The notes under the pieces: model-generated
Seen by the model: the letters and a program-made list of their open reading frames with translations, nothing else
What the model was told of the DNA's origin: nothing
The model's database searches: none
Position numbers and translations under genes: made by a program
Shown here: positions 39,201 through 39,654 of the stretch, piece by piece
Numbering within the stretch: the first letter of the stretch is position 1
How the letters are laid out: the number at the start of each line of letters is the position of its first letter
Assembly: GCF_910592395.1 (NCBI RefSeq)
Contig: NC_088325.1
Span: forward strand, 2,449,501-2,513,500
Length of the DNA: 64,000 bases
DNA from: Lineus longissimus
Taxonomy: Eukaryota; Nemertea; Pilidiophora; Heteronemertea; Lineidae
Direction of reading: 5' to 3'

Positions 39201-39654
39201 GCCCAGGATTACGGGGCACCACGTTCCAGAACATGGAGTCCTTGGGGATGTGCCTGCGTCCTCAGATGAGGACGAGGATGCTTACGACTATGTGCCAAAT
39301 TACACCTTGAAGCTACATGAATGTGTTTTAGGTCAGAACACGATTCCTGCTCCTAAGGTGAATTGGGCGGATCCGGAGTATACCGTCCAGTACGAACTCA
39401 TGCAAAGGAGGCCAGAGTCAATATACACATATAACGACTTACCAATCCTCTCACAGGGACAGCCAGACCGAAGCAAGGCCAAGTGTGATTCGAGACAAGT
39501 CGATGGAGCCGAAAATTTGACTCCAACTCGCTCGAGTGACAATGCGTCTCACGTTAAAGAGTCACCATATGCACATCTAGAGCCAATGGAAACGATACAG
39601 TATTTAGATTTCAGACAGCTGAGTCCGGAACAATTGATCGAGGTCGATTTATAA
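12209..39654 (+). CDS. ITIM-bearing Ig receptor, gene B (five Ig domains)
   Basis: Exons inferred from GT-AG sites and homology to the other copies: 12209-12302 leader (alternative ATG 12257), 13036-13386 V-like Ig, 13711-13980 and 14338-14607 two I-set-like Ig exons, 36166-36459 an Ig domain seen only in this gene (RFECATSGG, SGTYTCKAWN), 36941-37243 last Ig (NYMCSVKTSG), 37972-38062 membrane span, and 39012-39654 tail. All Ig exons are phase 1-1. The tail keeps the ITIM SPYAHL and IQYLDF, but YESY is YESS and YDDM is YDDI. The V domain and tail match the other copies closely. The intron 14608-36165 is about 21.6 kb because of nested transposons, including the Polinton. Whether that intron is still spliced correctly cannot be told from sequence. 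Confidence 0.75.
12444..12922. mobile_element. 479-bp TTACGA-repeat MITE, copy in unit B
   Basis: Same element, length and TATTA duplication (12439-12443 and 12923-12927) as in unit A. A 98-codon open frame at 12488-12784 recurs in unit C but is interrupted in unit A. It begins at a non-ATG codon, so I do not call it a gene. Confidence 0.85.
14608..17521. other. Intron of gene B left of the Polinton
   Basis: Non-coding. After about 200 bases of family intron it becomes sequence not present in the other units. It contains a 0.7 kb inverted-repeat element (15939-16657), a tandem doubling of a 21-base stretch (aacgaggctgagttttag, 16843-16881), an inverted pair around 17197-17253 (ataaccccgctat and atagcggggtaac), and near 17366-17440 a reverse-complement copy of the family intron-1 sequence ending in ttacgaacggcg. 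No gene seen. Confidence 0.65.
15939..16657. mobile_element. 0.7 kb element with GACTCCGACTCC inverted repeats
   Basis: Inverted ends of about 45 bp match: atattag, caggattagcag, cgcccgactccgactccg on the left and their complement on the right. I could not see a clear target duplication. A 104-codon open frame at 16330-16644 runs into the right repeat and has no recognisable domain, so this looks like a non-autonomous DNA transposon. Confidence 0.6.
17522..17527. repeat. Polinton target-site duplication, left
   Basis: TGGGCG directly before the left inverted repeat. The identical hexamer stands at 35249-35254 directly after the right inverted repeat. Six-base duplications are the hallmark of Polinton/Maverick integration. 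The hexamer is also the natural tip of the palindromic element that was hit. Confidence 0.9.
17528..17902. repeat. Polinton left terminal inverted repeat
   Basis: Begins CATCATATATAAATGAGACT. Repeated AATCTCAGTCAAA words follow, then an AT-only tract of aaaaaatt units (about 17705-17835), then the leader and first codons of the left terminal gene. The right repeat (34903-35248) has the same order, with apparently identical bases over the outer part I compared (to about 17705). The left copy is about 30 bases longer because the taaataaaatgaac leader is doubled. Confidence 0.9.
17881..18171 (+). CDS. Left terminal gene, small protein of unknown function
   Basis: Ninety-six residues from the ATG at 17881. 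An in-frame ATG at 17851 lies in a duplicated leader; the later start is preferred because it aligns with the start of the right terminal gene (MNIFPSN against MNNFPSN). Both proteins continue with a shared pattern (NVPDNTWYKI here, DLPLNKWYRV there), so they are paralogues. The size and the LP-N-WY--V opening resemble small beta-rich proteins common in such elements, possibly of OB fold, which would fit single-stranded DNA binding; this is a guess. The 5' end lies inside the inverted repeat. Confidence 0.65.
   Translation: MNIFPSNENKMKEECINWRNVPDNTWYKIERIEFSSSEKYGFSIFLIPRDKKLLYIVKLTKQIKDKILDLNKILDLDEDEVFIYKKDNDISQHWVV
18243..18791 (+). CDS. HNH endonuclease with N-terminal zinc ribbon
   Basis: 182 residues. 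Two CxxC pairs near the N-terminus (C8/C11 and C34/C37) suggest a zinc ribbon. The C-terminal part has an HNH core: WEIDHILPKSHFD (D118, H119), then CWNWSNLRPITKEEN with the Asn at 142 and a later Asn at 151. Similar HNH proteins occur as homing or freestanding endonucleases in phages and large DNA viruses, and cut DNA using one metal ion. It starts at taaataaATGG. It could be a passenger homing nuclease or take part in element replication or excision; context does not decide. Confidence 0.8.
   Translation: MDSLVRECKKCFQEKLLEEFDKVKKCKYGRSYRCRSCYNRYTNKYMINYHKQKIGNNPSFKKSQNLTFRLNGCIKNKQQKSYLEKYLDCSLDLFYRWFEFQFDENMTWENHGDYWEIDHILPKSHFDHLNEEELMVCWNWSNLRPITKEENMKKGKKIDYELYYKNVSLASEFLGKNYFLKN
18792..19062. 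promoter_or_regulatory. Structured spacer before the polymerase gene
   Basis: Opens with aaaaaacttttttataaata and an ATG followed after four codons by a stop, which looks like a dead copy of the gene-start leader. A perfect 12-bp hairpin (ATTTTATAGTCA, six-base loop, complement) lies at 18961-18990, and a weaker ttctag/ctagaa pair at about 18870-18904. It ends in another leader just before the polymerase ATG. Promoter or terminator roles are inferred. Confidence 0.5.
19036..19170. repeat. Triplicated leader at the start of the polymerase gene
   Basis: A 45-base unit (aataataaaaactttttta, then taaataaagagatgacaacg and more) is present as two perfect copies, 19081-19125 and 19126-19170, plus a diverged copy at 19036-19080 holding the first ATG. 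Each copy carries the leader motif and an ATG in the polymerase frame, so the start is ambiguous (19063, 19111 or 19156). Confidence 0.85.
19063..22374 (+). CDS. Protein-primed DNA polymerase B, N-terminal part (frameshifted)
   Basis: 1103 residues. An N-terminal region with SAP-like helical repeats (about 45-220) is followed by a conserved module near 370-510, then the 3'-5' exonuclease (Exo I AD-FES with D578; Exo II FHNLSGYDAHLF near 723; Exo III YLKTDVLLLAD with D877). A zinc/endonuclease-VII-like insert with CYLC and ACNNC lies at 677-709. Polymerase motif A is YLDANNLYGL (D973). The frame ends in an unrelated tail just after motif A, while the conserved continuation is found in the next frame from about 22325. 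The stop codon of this frame overlaps the ATG at 22371. This is the replicative polymerase typical of Polintons, here inactivated unless frameshifting occurs. Confidence 0.9.
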   Translation: MERASTNNKNFFINKEMTTTTNNKNFFINKEMTTTTNNMNTNTNFPTGLAYPAEGLSTDELKILAYRNKVKNYGSLSRETLLEKLQHITNSFNDVEVKIEKNISQLSQIEKRVLAQRLGVNARKFKKEQLDSILEDKIQHVNLSDIKPKAVKAKISIRKPLLQQVKALGHKNFQNLNIEKLKELLTKEPVKRLLKSDLIQKAKEFGIDVKDSMKKSLIKDLIEKHTVIKSFKKVKSAFKGFANHFQMEGLPKMGVKPYLEKIEPILQEKINEENKVGLKISIILHILMRRNNIEKEFQLRFYHTILYGRHLDYPKFISKMLEEEKKLLQPGSSWRLLEITKLDLHTDNYTPFSGSSYIPLPEKIQKKQAIINVQNSDQKCFRYSVEAALAKLNHHPERVSNYNKPEFDYMFKDLEYPVTIKDIEIFEKNNPDLGVNVYTFIPSKDFKIYPTLISEKILPDDHFINLLHYKDSDDFPEGEHIDDVKDDANYHYAWIKNFSRLVSAEHSKHKGQVKVCFRCMKVISAPTKELREKRYQEHMTHCRKFECVRVSTPFLHSNILKFKNKKMEQKHPVVIIADFESTLNKIDKQLGEKTVQNQEHIPNSFCFYVCFDKNQIKAENLLVEYSVNDPNEDIGERFCEEIEKAVYNIHDKHFTKPKAMLALTQEQQNNHESAEKCYLCDKKFTEKNYKVRDHNHFTGKYRGTACNNCNLQFQAPDFIPVYFHNLSGYDAHLFVKNLKGDLNVLANNSENYISFSKRLHFEDYKSFSIRFLDSYRLMQSSLATLADNLPNAEKKHLSKFFKGDAFDLVTRKGVYPYEWVDSYEKFQSQQLPPIEAFDSEFNATKISQEDYSHAQNVWKKFGCKTFRDYHSLYLKTDVLLLADILENFRQTCLHIYNLDPVWTYTGPGLSWQAMLKMTDVEIELLTDVDHYNFFECGIRGGICQASHRYAKANNPYLKDFDKGQPTSYISYLDANNLYGLSMSEKLPHSNFKWMTQSQLRNWQSIPCTLEVDLEYPQELHDLHNAYPLAPEHLNGMLIPNLQDKKKYIVHHKALKFYLSQGLKLTKIHRGISYTESYFLKEYIDLNQVIVPKQKMTSKRISSN
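22371..24380 (+). CDS. DNA polymerase B C-terminal part fused to AEP-type primase
   Basis: 669 residues in one open frame. Residues 1-255 carry polymerase motif B (NSCFGKTMES), motif C (YTDTDS, D100/D102) and the thumb. The frame is open upstream of the ATG and encodes the missing link to motif A, so the split is a frameshift. From about 260 a second domain follows: THILTHKF, DDYTHIGVYNPKGTFYI, the catalytic-type VDLDIKM (D342, D344), NGIHLHFPY (H408) and MYGSRKKTDSHPY. This matches the D5-type archaeo-eukaryotic primase of large DNA viruses. Residues 530-590 resemble PriCT-2. The helicase that normally follows is absent; the frame ends in repeat-derived sequence (one GAGCG repeat and aaatggc hairpins). 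A polymerase-primase fusion is unusual for a Polinton. Confidence 0.85.
   Translation: MMNNSCFGKTMESVRDRKNITLATNVKQYRKLVNSNNFRYRKIFSEDLIMVESQKSEVYLNKPIFMGQAILDLSKIHMYDFHYNHMMKKYGDKAQLLYTDTDSLVYHIETPDIYKDMKQNAELFDFSNFPKDHALFDETNKKVIGKFKDEEAGNVITEFIALRSKLYSYITDKDTEVKKCKGVKKQVVKNEITFEDYKQVLLEKIPIEKSMNVFRSRNHQLYTEKVSKVALDAMDTKRQILEDGKSTLALGHYDIVKPILDKFTIERSSRTHILTHKFIKNRYRKDDYTHIGVYNPKGTFYISDYDSHEFIREYAECIEKDCDIGLAERRRGIDAYDSIIVDLDIKMDPSDYKNTPHLYTNDQLMGVIEIYQKFLREHIKDLPDKALECFVLEKAISTKDGKLSNGIHLHFPYCRIVNLEYKELICQIKNSVNSLFNQEVLDTAVTSVPWLMYGSRKKTDSHPYLVTKIIDSNLNEVKNDFTLIELIQLLRLNKNDKKDQYEMSLERQAKKYDCDESVKFENNLEHCKLLLDLLSYERSSGYRNLIFIGQILHSISDTEESFNLWDEFSQRCVSKYNFKTCQEKWHNFRESDHDISVLHSMAKFDNKQKYTELQFNVPKMAHSQTSTSGASIEQEEENQVVKITCNKQEENFNRLCQKWQSHILKQREC
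24249..24263. repeat. GAGCG-N-AGCGAG dispersed repeat
   Basis: acgagcggagcgagt inside the 3' end of the polymerase-primase frame. One of a dispersed family of near mirror-symmetric words in the element; other clear copies are at 25759, 26245, 29274, 29615, 30455, 34052 and 34568, with weaker ones at 24366, 25865, 26903 and 30042. Confidence 0.8.
24381..24588. terminator. Cluster of hairpins after the polymerase-primase gene
   Basis: Four stem-loops in 200 bases: CAAGAGCTACCAA with its complement at 24403-24429, gctagc pair at 24449-24465, gggct/agccc around 24483-24504, and aatgg/ccatt at 24542-24555. Related hairpins occur at 30799-30908. Their place at gene ends suggests 3'-end formation, as hairpins do in some large DNA viruses; this is inferred. 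Confidence 0.5.
24589..25833 (+). CDS. Conserved element protein with C-terminal membrane anchor
   Basis: 414 residues, function unknown. The start is chosen at taaaataaATGAC. The central motif FALWCATSGSGVSWHNHIN, and the following FRFHVYFTIRKIL with IPLP, look like a family I associate with invertebrate virus-like transposons, although I cannot name its role. A basic RKKRQ stretch lies near 360 and the last 17 residues (FTIGLIVVGFLVQTIL) form a likely membrane anchor, so it may be tail-anchored or associated with an internal membrane. A GAGCG-type repeat is embedded in frame near residue 392. It sits between the polymerase and integrase genes. Confidence 0.6.
   Translation: MTFPNYLKFNPNVSYPVTYKNNALKKSPFIHQKIYVTPTEFFYFNTIDIFPDKVTPRQFTKYAQVQDYIKNATMDNWENQFKFALWCATSGSGVSWHNHINRADPLVQSIFRFHVYFTIRKILHQLKIPLPGNPDFNALKNPFSQQAYENLKLEFGSVDFNYFHKGKIQALDIVMDNGNYYLNDPSKFPFNADKKGYVYADHHRLYIDTLSFIYSDDWTNFIVLDSQGLTKAGMSRINESIRTYVYCILGSQTMIMQDILGSLDTQKQFGILVEDAIQGQTLVDSIKTFQSASVLIHSKQAYAYALEKAGSRLDFAVGLGLQLVPSHMRLHIGMIEGYNNSLLTATDNTTFGINSHINVRKKRQAILSSNLKTKQPQTNSSHLMNKQTSETSEASHLPFTIGLIVVGFLVQTIL
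25846..26916 (+). CDS. Retroviral-type integrase, DD35D variant
   Basis: 356 residues. The catalytic core carries MDLLDMS (D80) with YKWILLAIDTFTRK, then IITDSGNEF (D148), then DHHALGLIDRLSRTIK. Where rve integrases have the catalytic Glu, the aligned residue is Asp184, with exactly 35 residues after D148. A C-terminal SH3/chromo-like part follows (FNIGELVRKKL, WSNRTYTIKNI, RLDDLQKI), with a charged tail. It should insert the element and make the 6-bp duplications. The first 15 residues come from a GAGCG-type repeat (TRERSESV), and another repeat sits at residues 134-139. The leader is diverged (aaataaacacaccATG), so the true start may be slightly downstream. Confidence 0.9.
   Translation: MNGVNTRERSESVQEAYASYKYPSALKFYKIMKKKDPSIKFDDIDQFVKSQKSYQLHKKQSNKIQGHIIAYRENALWFMDLLDMSNYSRQNKGYKWILLAIDTFTRKAYAEALKNKTKFEVKNGFEKIYNDTSASVASTGSITLIITDSGNEFSNKPLQDLFKELNIRHGTVDIGDHHALGLIDRLSRTIKEMVFKDFTEKNTVKWVDHLQDYISAYNERPHSGILDYSPNEANLHATELVELNAEKSMPVVHKFNIGELVRKKLKRPLFTKGYKQIWSNRTYTIKNIEGVHAILKNDERVRLDDLQKIKKGFESDSSEVEKADKEAKIESTIKHKEGLDKENIIDSRLRGKHQRE
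26956..27318 (-). pseudogene. Reverse-strand coiled-coil gene with a nonsense codon
   Basis: On the minus strand an ATG at 27318, preceded by aaaataa, opens a frame of 120 codons interrupted only by a TAA at codon 45 (27184-27186). The reading is strongly biased to K, E and I in heptad-like spacing. It holds a doubled segment, EATKHDLEKYKAEI followed by EATKHDLDAIVEL. The stop lies in one copy of this repeat, where the other has GAA, so it is a single-base mutation. The C-terminus (QPWLNRLGGYLHREL) is not repetitive. Probably a small coiled-coil protein gene now broken. It lies between the integrase and capsid genes and is read the opposite way. Confidence 0.7.
27356..28570 (+). CDS. Putative major capsid protein
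   Basis: 404 residues, starting at atataaataaATGGAC. The sequence is beta-rich with few charged runs: a basic N-terminal arm, an Ala-rich turn (about 70-82), FYPSAILESIEYNIKF followed by DIQLEYETVF, a LLRTDSIGKNKRMNINVDVNRASTKG-type region (quoted only in part), and a C-terminal VADGLVGLENKRV. Position (directly before the packaging ATPase), size and motifs fit the double jelly-roll capsid protein of Polinton and adinto-like elements. I cannot prove the fold from sequence alone; a structure prediction would settle it. No damage is seen. Confidence 0.65.
   Translation: MDTSFGKYLDPYRSNKIANGLKAKRNYEVITHNPNSVNPGETLYVKIPQLEKGQVIVPKSLKLTFKLSTSSKASNAANAAAAGFVANVGRNIVERITTKLGGKTMSEVDKSYIYNTFKDFWLTEKQRKNRVQQGIDKEQRKDAIKTAFGDRYCIPIESEIFDDHLPFYPSAILESIEYNIKFNDAKYVVTGTATSKTYSVKDIQLEYETVFSTELSESIEAIYADTRFRYEDVHLLRTDSIGKNKRMNINVDVNRASTKGILIFFQKNYAEYDAENTSFQNPDITNVTITSEGISHCIFKSGLKAYNQFDEVKRLYMSEDLKQTEDCMMDVEKFYESHKYALWIDLRSTEDNYLHGSGTAMSNIKHGLQLELTRSTETEYDMLVYIVADGLVGLENKRVKGIVH
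28626..29258 (+). CDS. FtsK/HerA-type genome-packaging ATPase
   Basis: 210 residues. Walker A is GMTDCGKT (G19-T26) and Walker B is TLFIIDD (D104/D105), followed by a sensor-like WLLTQKY near 134-140. This fits the A32-like packaging ATPases of Polintons and large DNA viruses, which pump DNA into the capsid. Its stop codon overlaps the next start (ATGA at 29255-29258). The last 46 residues are duplicated downstream by a 341-bp tandem duplication, where they form the tail of a chimeric frame. The gene itself looks intact. Confidence 0.9.
   Translation: MSMNNEFYCDPPFNMLIVGMTDCGKTYFILDLLEKEFRKKFDDIVIFCPTIDMNKTYQNRAWIIQDKNIHIYPPKLVLTDLNICLEDAIENLKSQDHQTLFIIDDCANLWESKNKCTKLTELAFSGRHYGISVWLLTQKYNAVVKDFRENCKHMVIHTMNDQLSMDQIFKENRCIPQSEKDTVLAQIDAGKKLILRRKLSILSKKFVINK
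29121..29802 (+). repeat. 341-bp tandem duplication across two genes
   Basis: Bases 29121-29461 are repeated as 29462-29802. I see one difference: A against T in the cgcag(a/t)aag context near 29216 and 29557. Each unit holds the ATPase 3' end and the first 69 codons of the next gene. A short gat identity at the joint suggests slippage or microhomology. The near identity points to a recent event. Confidence 0.92.
29255..29599 (+). CDS. Chimeric frame created by the tandem duplication
   Basis: 114 codons. The first 69 are identical to the start of the gene at 29596, and the last 45 repeat the ATPase C-terminus with one substitution. It is a by-product of the 341-bp duplication, not an independent gene family. 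Its stop overlaps the next ATG exactly as the ATPase stop does, so the original gene order still works around it. It may be translated, but it is probably non-functional. Confidence 0.8.
   Translation: MNDNDAHERSECVDSVDVLRSELLSHYQSGLLNKLGIKSSEATIKKASQKNIEKLHNEYKIKYNTQIADDQIFKENRCIPQSEKDTVLAQIDAGKKLILRSKLSILSKKFVINK
29596..30054 (+). CDS. Small element protein of unknown function
   Basis: 152 residues, intact version of the gene whose 5' end was duplicated. Near the N-terminus is a GAGCG-repeat-derived tag (HERSECV). A Lys-rich helical region (ATIKKASQKNIEKLHNEYK) follows, with a non-repetitive C-terminus containing QLGQYMNPTLLAAGTIVVNT, a weakly hydrophobic stretch. I recognise no domain. 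It lies between the ATPase and small membrane proteins, and its ATG overlaps the preceding stop, so co-expression with virion genes is likely. Confidence 0.6.
   Translation: MNDNDAHERSECVDSVDVLRSELLSHYQSGLLNKLGIKSSEATIKKASQKNIEKLHNEYKIKYNTQIADDLVSNLLFGYTQAVKIVFPNLDKKKLHEKLNDNIIVNHEIKKQLGQYMNPTLLAAGTIVVNTAETAMTREKSELAEEDTCESE
30058..30195. repeat. Six copies of a 23-bp palindromic repeat
   Basis: Unit aataataactattaatagtc plus gtt, repeated six times with two point differences. Each holds the perfect palindrome CTATTAATAG. It fills the gap between two genes and may fold into several hairpins, so it could mark 3' ends or bind a dimeric protein. Confidence 0.9.
30221..30532 (+). CDS. Small single-span membrane protein
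   Basis: 103 residues. A charged N-terminal half with a Lys-rich segment (KRVEWGKKLGQLNKGKKK) is followed by one membrane span (about 51-69, YYPLILISGITLAGFVWFY) and a polar tail. Similar basic-plus-one-span proteins are common in virus-like invertebrate transposons. The tail carries an in-frame GAGCG repeat (SVASIEE). Start chosen at ATG 30221, after cataaaataaacagat, a diverged leader. A membrane-linked virion or assembly role is only a guess. Confidence 0.6.
   Translation: MNGEKDNTTAEITTAEKPKNPKRVEWGKKLGQLNKGKKKPVQQDVTQATNYYPLILISGITLAGFVWFYSKNSLSPTSTSVASIEESPTLHKKTKQKSDALIL
30561..30797 (+). CDS. Small two-span membrane protein
   Basis: 78 residues, starting directly after aactttttcataaata and aATG. 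Two hydrophobic segments: about 16-31 (HSAVLAALVVGYGMAA) and 51-63 (KLTGAVSLAIITK), joined by a polar loop. A short C-terminal tail (YLEKQGLPKNITN) follows. I recognise no named family. Its place between other small membrane proteins and before the capsid-associated block suggests a structural or membrane role. Confidence 0.6.
   Translation: MSTMIDTKNIGNTIYHSAVLAALVVGYGMAAKKLLKSNIGDPSKPDLMEAVKLTGAVSLAIITKGYLEKQGLPKNITN
30799..30908. terminator. Three hairpins followed by a T run
   Basis: AAGGGA/TCCCTT at 30799-30814, AGAGCTACCAA with its complement at 30824-30846, and ATGATGTGCCA with its complement around an AAAA loop at 30875-30900, followed directly by eight T residues. The last has the shape of an intrinsic terminator. 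Similar hairpins sit after the polymerase-primase gene. Confidence 0.6.
30951..31340 (+). CDS. Conserved small protein, hydrophobic N-terminus and charged helix
   Basis: 129 residues. The N-terminus is hydrophobic and glycine/alanine rich (about 2-30, GMILTTIFGAVANATAFVGG). A charged amphipathic helix follows (AAEERKRHDLANEKLQKE, 35-52), then another with DFLAEQRQKKHQ. The C-terminus again turns hydrophobic (YIAGSVIGSAVLSKFI). The RHDLA-EKLQK motif feels family-like for this class of elements, but I cannot name it. Possibly a virion membrane or scaffold protein. Confidence 0.6.
   Translation: MAGMILTTIFGAVANATAFVGGNAMFHAFDAKNAAEERKRHDLANEKLQKESATWSHNRIKHLDFLAEQRQKKHQAQSDMMDMKDSIRYYDSLNPKPTLNYKPSASQKNYEQAYIAGSVIGSAVLSKFI
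31348..32853 (+). CDS. Coiled-coil protein with Pro-rich linker and C-terminal membrane spans
   Basis: 501 residues from the ATG at 31348, chosen because it follows taaaataaat; an in-frame ATG upstream lies in the previous gene. Residues 1-200 are polar. A long charged coiled coil covers about 210-375. A hydrophobic segment (TIASIISAVILTISAIGGTVAAIF) follows, then a linker of repeated SKP-GKP-DRP-SKP units, a second hydrophobic region (ALPGILGSIVSTIF) and a last span (LIIMVAVTILVIIQII). The pattern suggests a membrane-active or virion-membrane protein, but the function is unknown. Its end overlaps the start of the next gene by 11 bases. Confidence 0.65.
   Translation: MDEVGMKFENPVYKEDATDDMNENYVQQAAYNDNIMNELTGDVPRPVNTDLMDKMRIIDAKDDFTREFMEKSHLIFKKGKTMKIFRDRLTMNENDEIFFHKSSGERIRLTQKNNRNPYSVNSLTGISELMTFFTKINVGETPILENVEEKTARRQLNYEDGAGSSAAENIEMSTFKTKSNVVQESDDIIETNVDANISPERKKELEVLINKLESNTDDSWESWYSAKSYEKDMQKMKEFVDEAIHEAREKAGNEYSVNQIKKARDQMAIARTREAALKIQVEHYDKKMKESQKGLDNAKQQGDREDITFWKNQFEHNDRMYKNSVESYKEIYRSQVAKIKSLFFREDMTLGEKLRELFKEKGLTIASIISAVILTISAIGGTVAAIFKPKKSSKPPGKPDRPSKPDGPSKPGIPGKIHDGLIKFKNWLLSLGKKALVALPGILGSIVSTIFKAASSVVGYLAEHLIIMVAVTILVIIQIITNNVGSIKQKAHKISNKINAR
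32843..33535 (+). CDS. Putative minor capsid (penton-like) protein
   Basis: 230 residues of mostly beta-strand character, starting at aaataaATGCACG inside the end of the previous gene. Features seen in Polinton-type pentons: an opening MHVRFHN with strands KTVRVEKAIIPMTYYNI, a NGFYTPVTYNKAVQEAL segment (the usual G-Y-T--L--A-N-type motif), then FAVVLHKELGELLGI. A single jelly-roll is expected. It would occupy the capsid vertices. The gene is intact and is followed directly by the fibre-like gene (its TAA abuts the next ATG). Confidence 0.65.
   Translation: MHVRFHNQTRCELPVSINQYKTVRVEKAIIPMTYYNISRELKNNHLRFALKDRAIYTNPDLITIPNGFYTPVTYNKAVQEALSEKGHSDKFELTYLPNEGKIKIKVEPPFAVVLHKELGELLGITFENNVFLSHEITGDKPCQFLPNHEYRISCNIVDTSKNLVNGKRSDLITSFVPIGKYYGDMHEYTSLQKVKIAQHDHTSIELQVKDQNDDPIEFLTPVSIDLLLLE
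33536..34024 (+). CDS. Putative fibre-like virion protein
   Basis: 162 residues. The N-terminal 55 form a likely trimeric coiled coil (IIEDLQDLQIQSNSNIENIN). The remainder is beta-rich with ITIYADERGVLHGNIADFSF and GYTMMSPGKIIRMGI. A helical stalk and beta head directly behind the penton-like gene suggests a spike or fibre, but no family is recognised. It starts at agaataaATG immediately after the previous stop. Confidence 0.5.
   Translation: MTNMCTGFRETNQDIIEDLQDLQIQSNSNIENINLEFDSINTQIQNFKSKPVITIYADERGVLHGNIADFSFGDGSQTSTTGYTMMSPGKIIRMGITTDARRAYKIHVIVNGVKQTFIEGDTITSTKQVDVPLNQNDVISFLNEIRASARSTIICLLIELDL
34030..34467 (+). CDS. Small membrane protein with a hydrophobic hairpin
   Basis: 145 residues. 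A GAGCG-derived tag near the N-terminus (HERSECV) is followed by a Lys-rich coiled coil (about 20-52), a long hydrophobic double segment (YITSVTVASIGAATVIGNVV and SIPISAICTLLGLVGKIVV, 60-97), and a basic helix. It is the last plus-strand gene and starts at ataaataaaATGG. The role is unknown; a membrane-remodelling or capsid-membrane function is possible. Confidence 0.6.
   Translation: MDVVDGVHERSECVDAEQFRLEKIKEKITELELNIEKRKKLNKKYKKASQILHGCEIGMYITSVTVASIGAATVIGNVVSIPISAICTLLGLVGKIVVPQLRKKEKKHLDILTKKKACLNNANNLLSRVMDNGTISASEFELINR
34581..34614. terminator. Perfect 16-bp hairpin between convergent genes
   Basis: GTAATTTTATAAGCTT, two bases, then its exact complement. It sits between the last plus-strand gene and the minus-strand terminal gene, so it could end transcription from both sides. 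A GAGCG repeat (34568-34582) directly abuts it. Confidence 0.65.
34623..34925 (-). CDS. Right terminal gene, small protein of unknown function
   Basis: 100 residues, read inward from the right inverted repeat. It is a paralogue of the left terminal gene: both start with MN-FPSN and share the LP-N-WY--V block. This copy also has TKIGESTLLELED and KQGKKFYGFNLVE, which give a pattern of short strands that I associate with small OB-like proteins in other elements. Single-stranded DNA binding near the termini would make sense for protein-primed replication, but this is inference. The start lies within the inverted repeat (ctaaataaaATGAAC). Confidence 0.65.
   Translation of the reverse strand: MNNFPSNNELESRITDSTDYLKFKDLPLNKWYRVNSFRSINTKIGESTLLELEDSEANWLTVWSTSVIKRKITPDHSYIRSTGIKETKQGKKFYGFNLVE
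34903..35248. repeat. Polinton right terminal inverted repeat
   Basis: Complement of 17528-17902 apart from a shorter leader and small differences in the AT-only tract (about 34945-35060). It ends ATATATGATG directly before TGGGCG. The outer 170 bases match the left copy wherever I compared them. Confidence 0.9.
35249..35672. mobile_element. Palindromic TA-flanked element, split by the Polinton
   Basis: Perfect 86-bp inverted arms (35249-35334 and 35587-35672), both starting TGGGCGGTTATTTCCGC. Between them are repeated caaatagacgtttggtggcg words in both orientations. The element's first six bases lie at 17522-17527, left of the Polinton, with TA before them (17520-17521); TA also follows the right end (35673-35674). 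Restored length is about 424 bp. A TA duplication fits the Tc1/mariner type. The Polinton hit six bases inside its left tip. Confidence 0.85.
35673..36165. other. Intron of gene B right of the Polinton
   Basis: Non-coding sequence up to the acceptor before the Ig exon at 36166. It includes a cgaacggcgtaggcc stretch near 35745-35760 that is complementary to bases near 17373-17390 on the other side, suggesting an older element that held the palindromic one. A 93-codon frame at 35862-36143 has no recognisable domain. Confidence 0.55.
37852..37886 (+). pseudogene. Truncated extra copy of the membrane-span exon
   Basis: An acceptor (ttccttcacag) and the first codons of the membrane-span exon (VVVGVGGLVA) are followed by a jump into repeated intron sequence (ctcgtgagaagacatac), after which the complete exon follows at 37972. 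It looks like a failed partial duplication in gene B. Confidence 0.65.
38215..38700. other. Rearranged intron segment in gene B
   Basis: In place of the family intron, about 270 bases of unrelated sequence are followed by 38484-38672, which is the reverse complement of the stretch at about 7430-7615 in unit A. The inverted part starts ttttaggcatcacgcattca and ends actttttgcctcc. Confidence 0.75.
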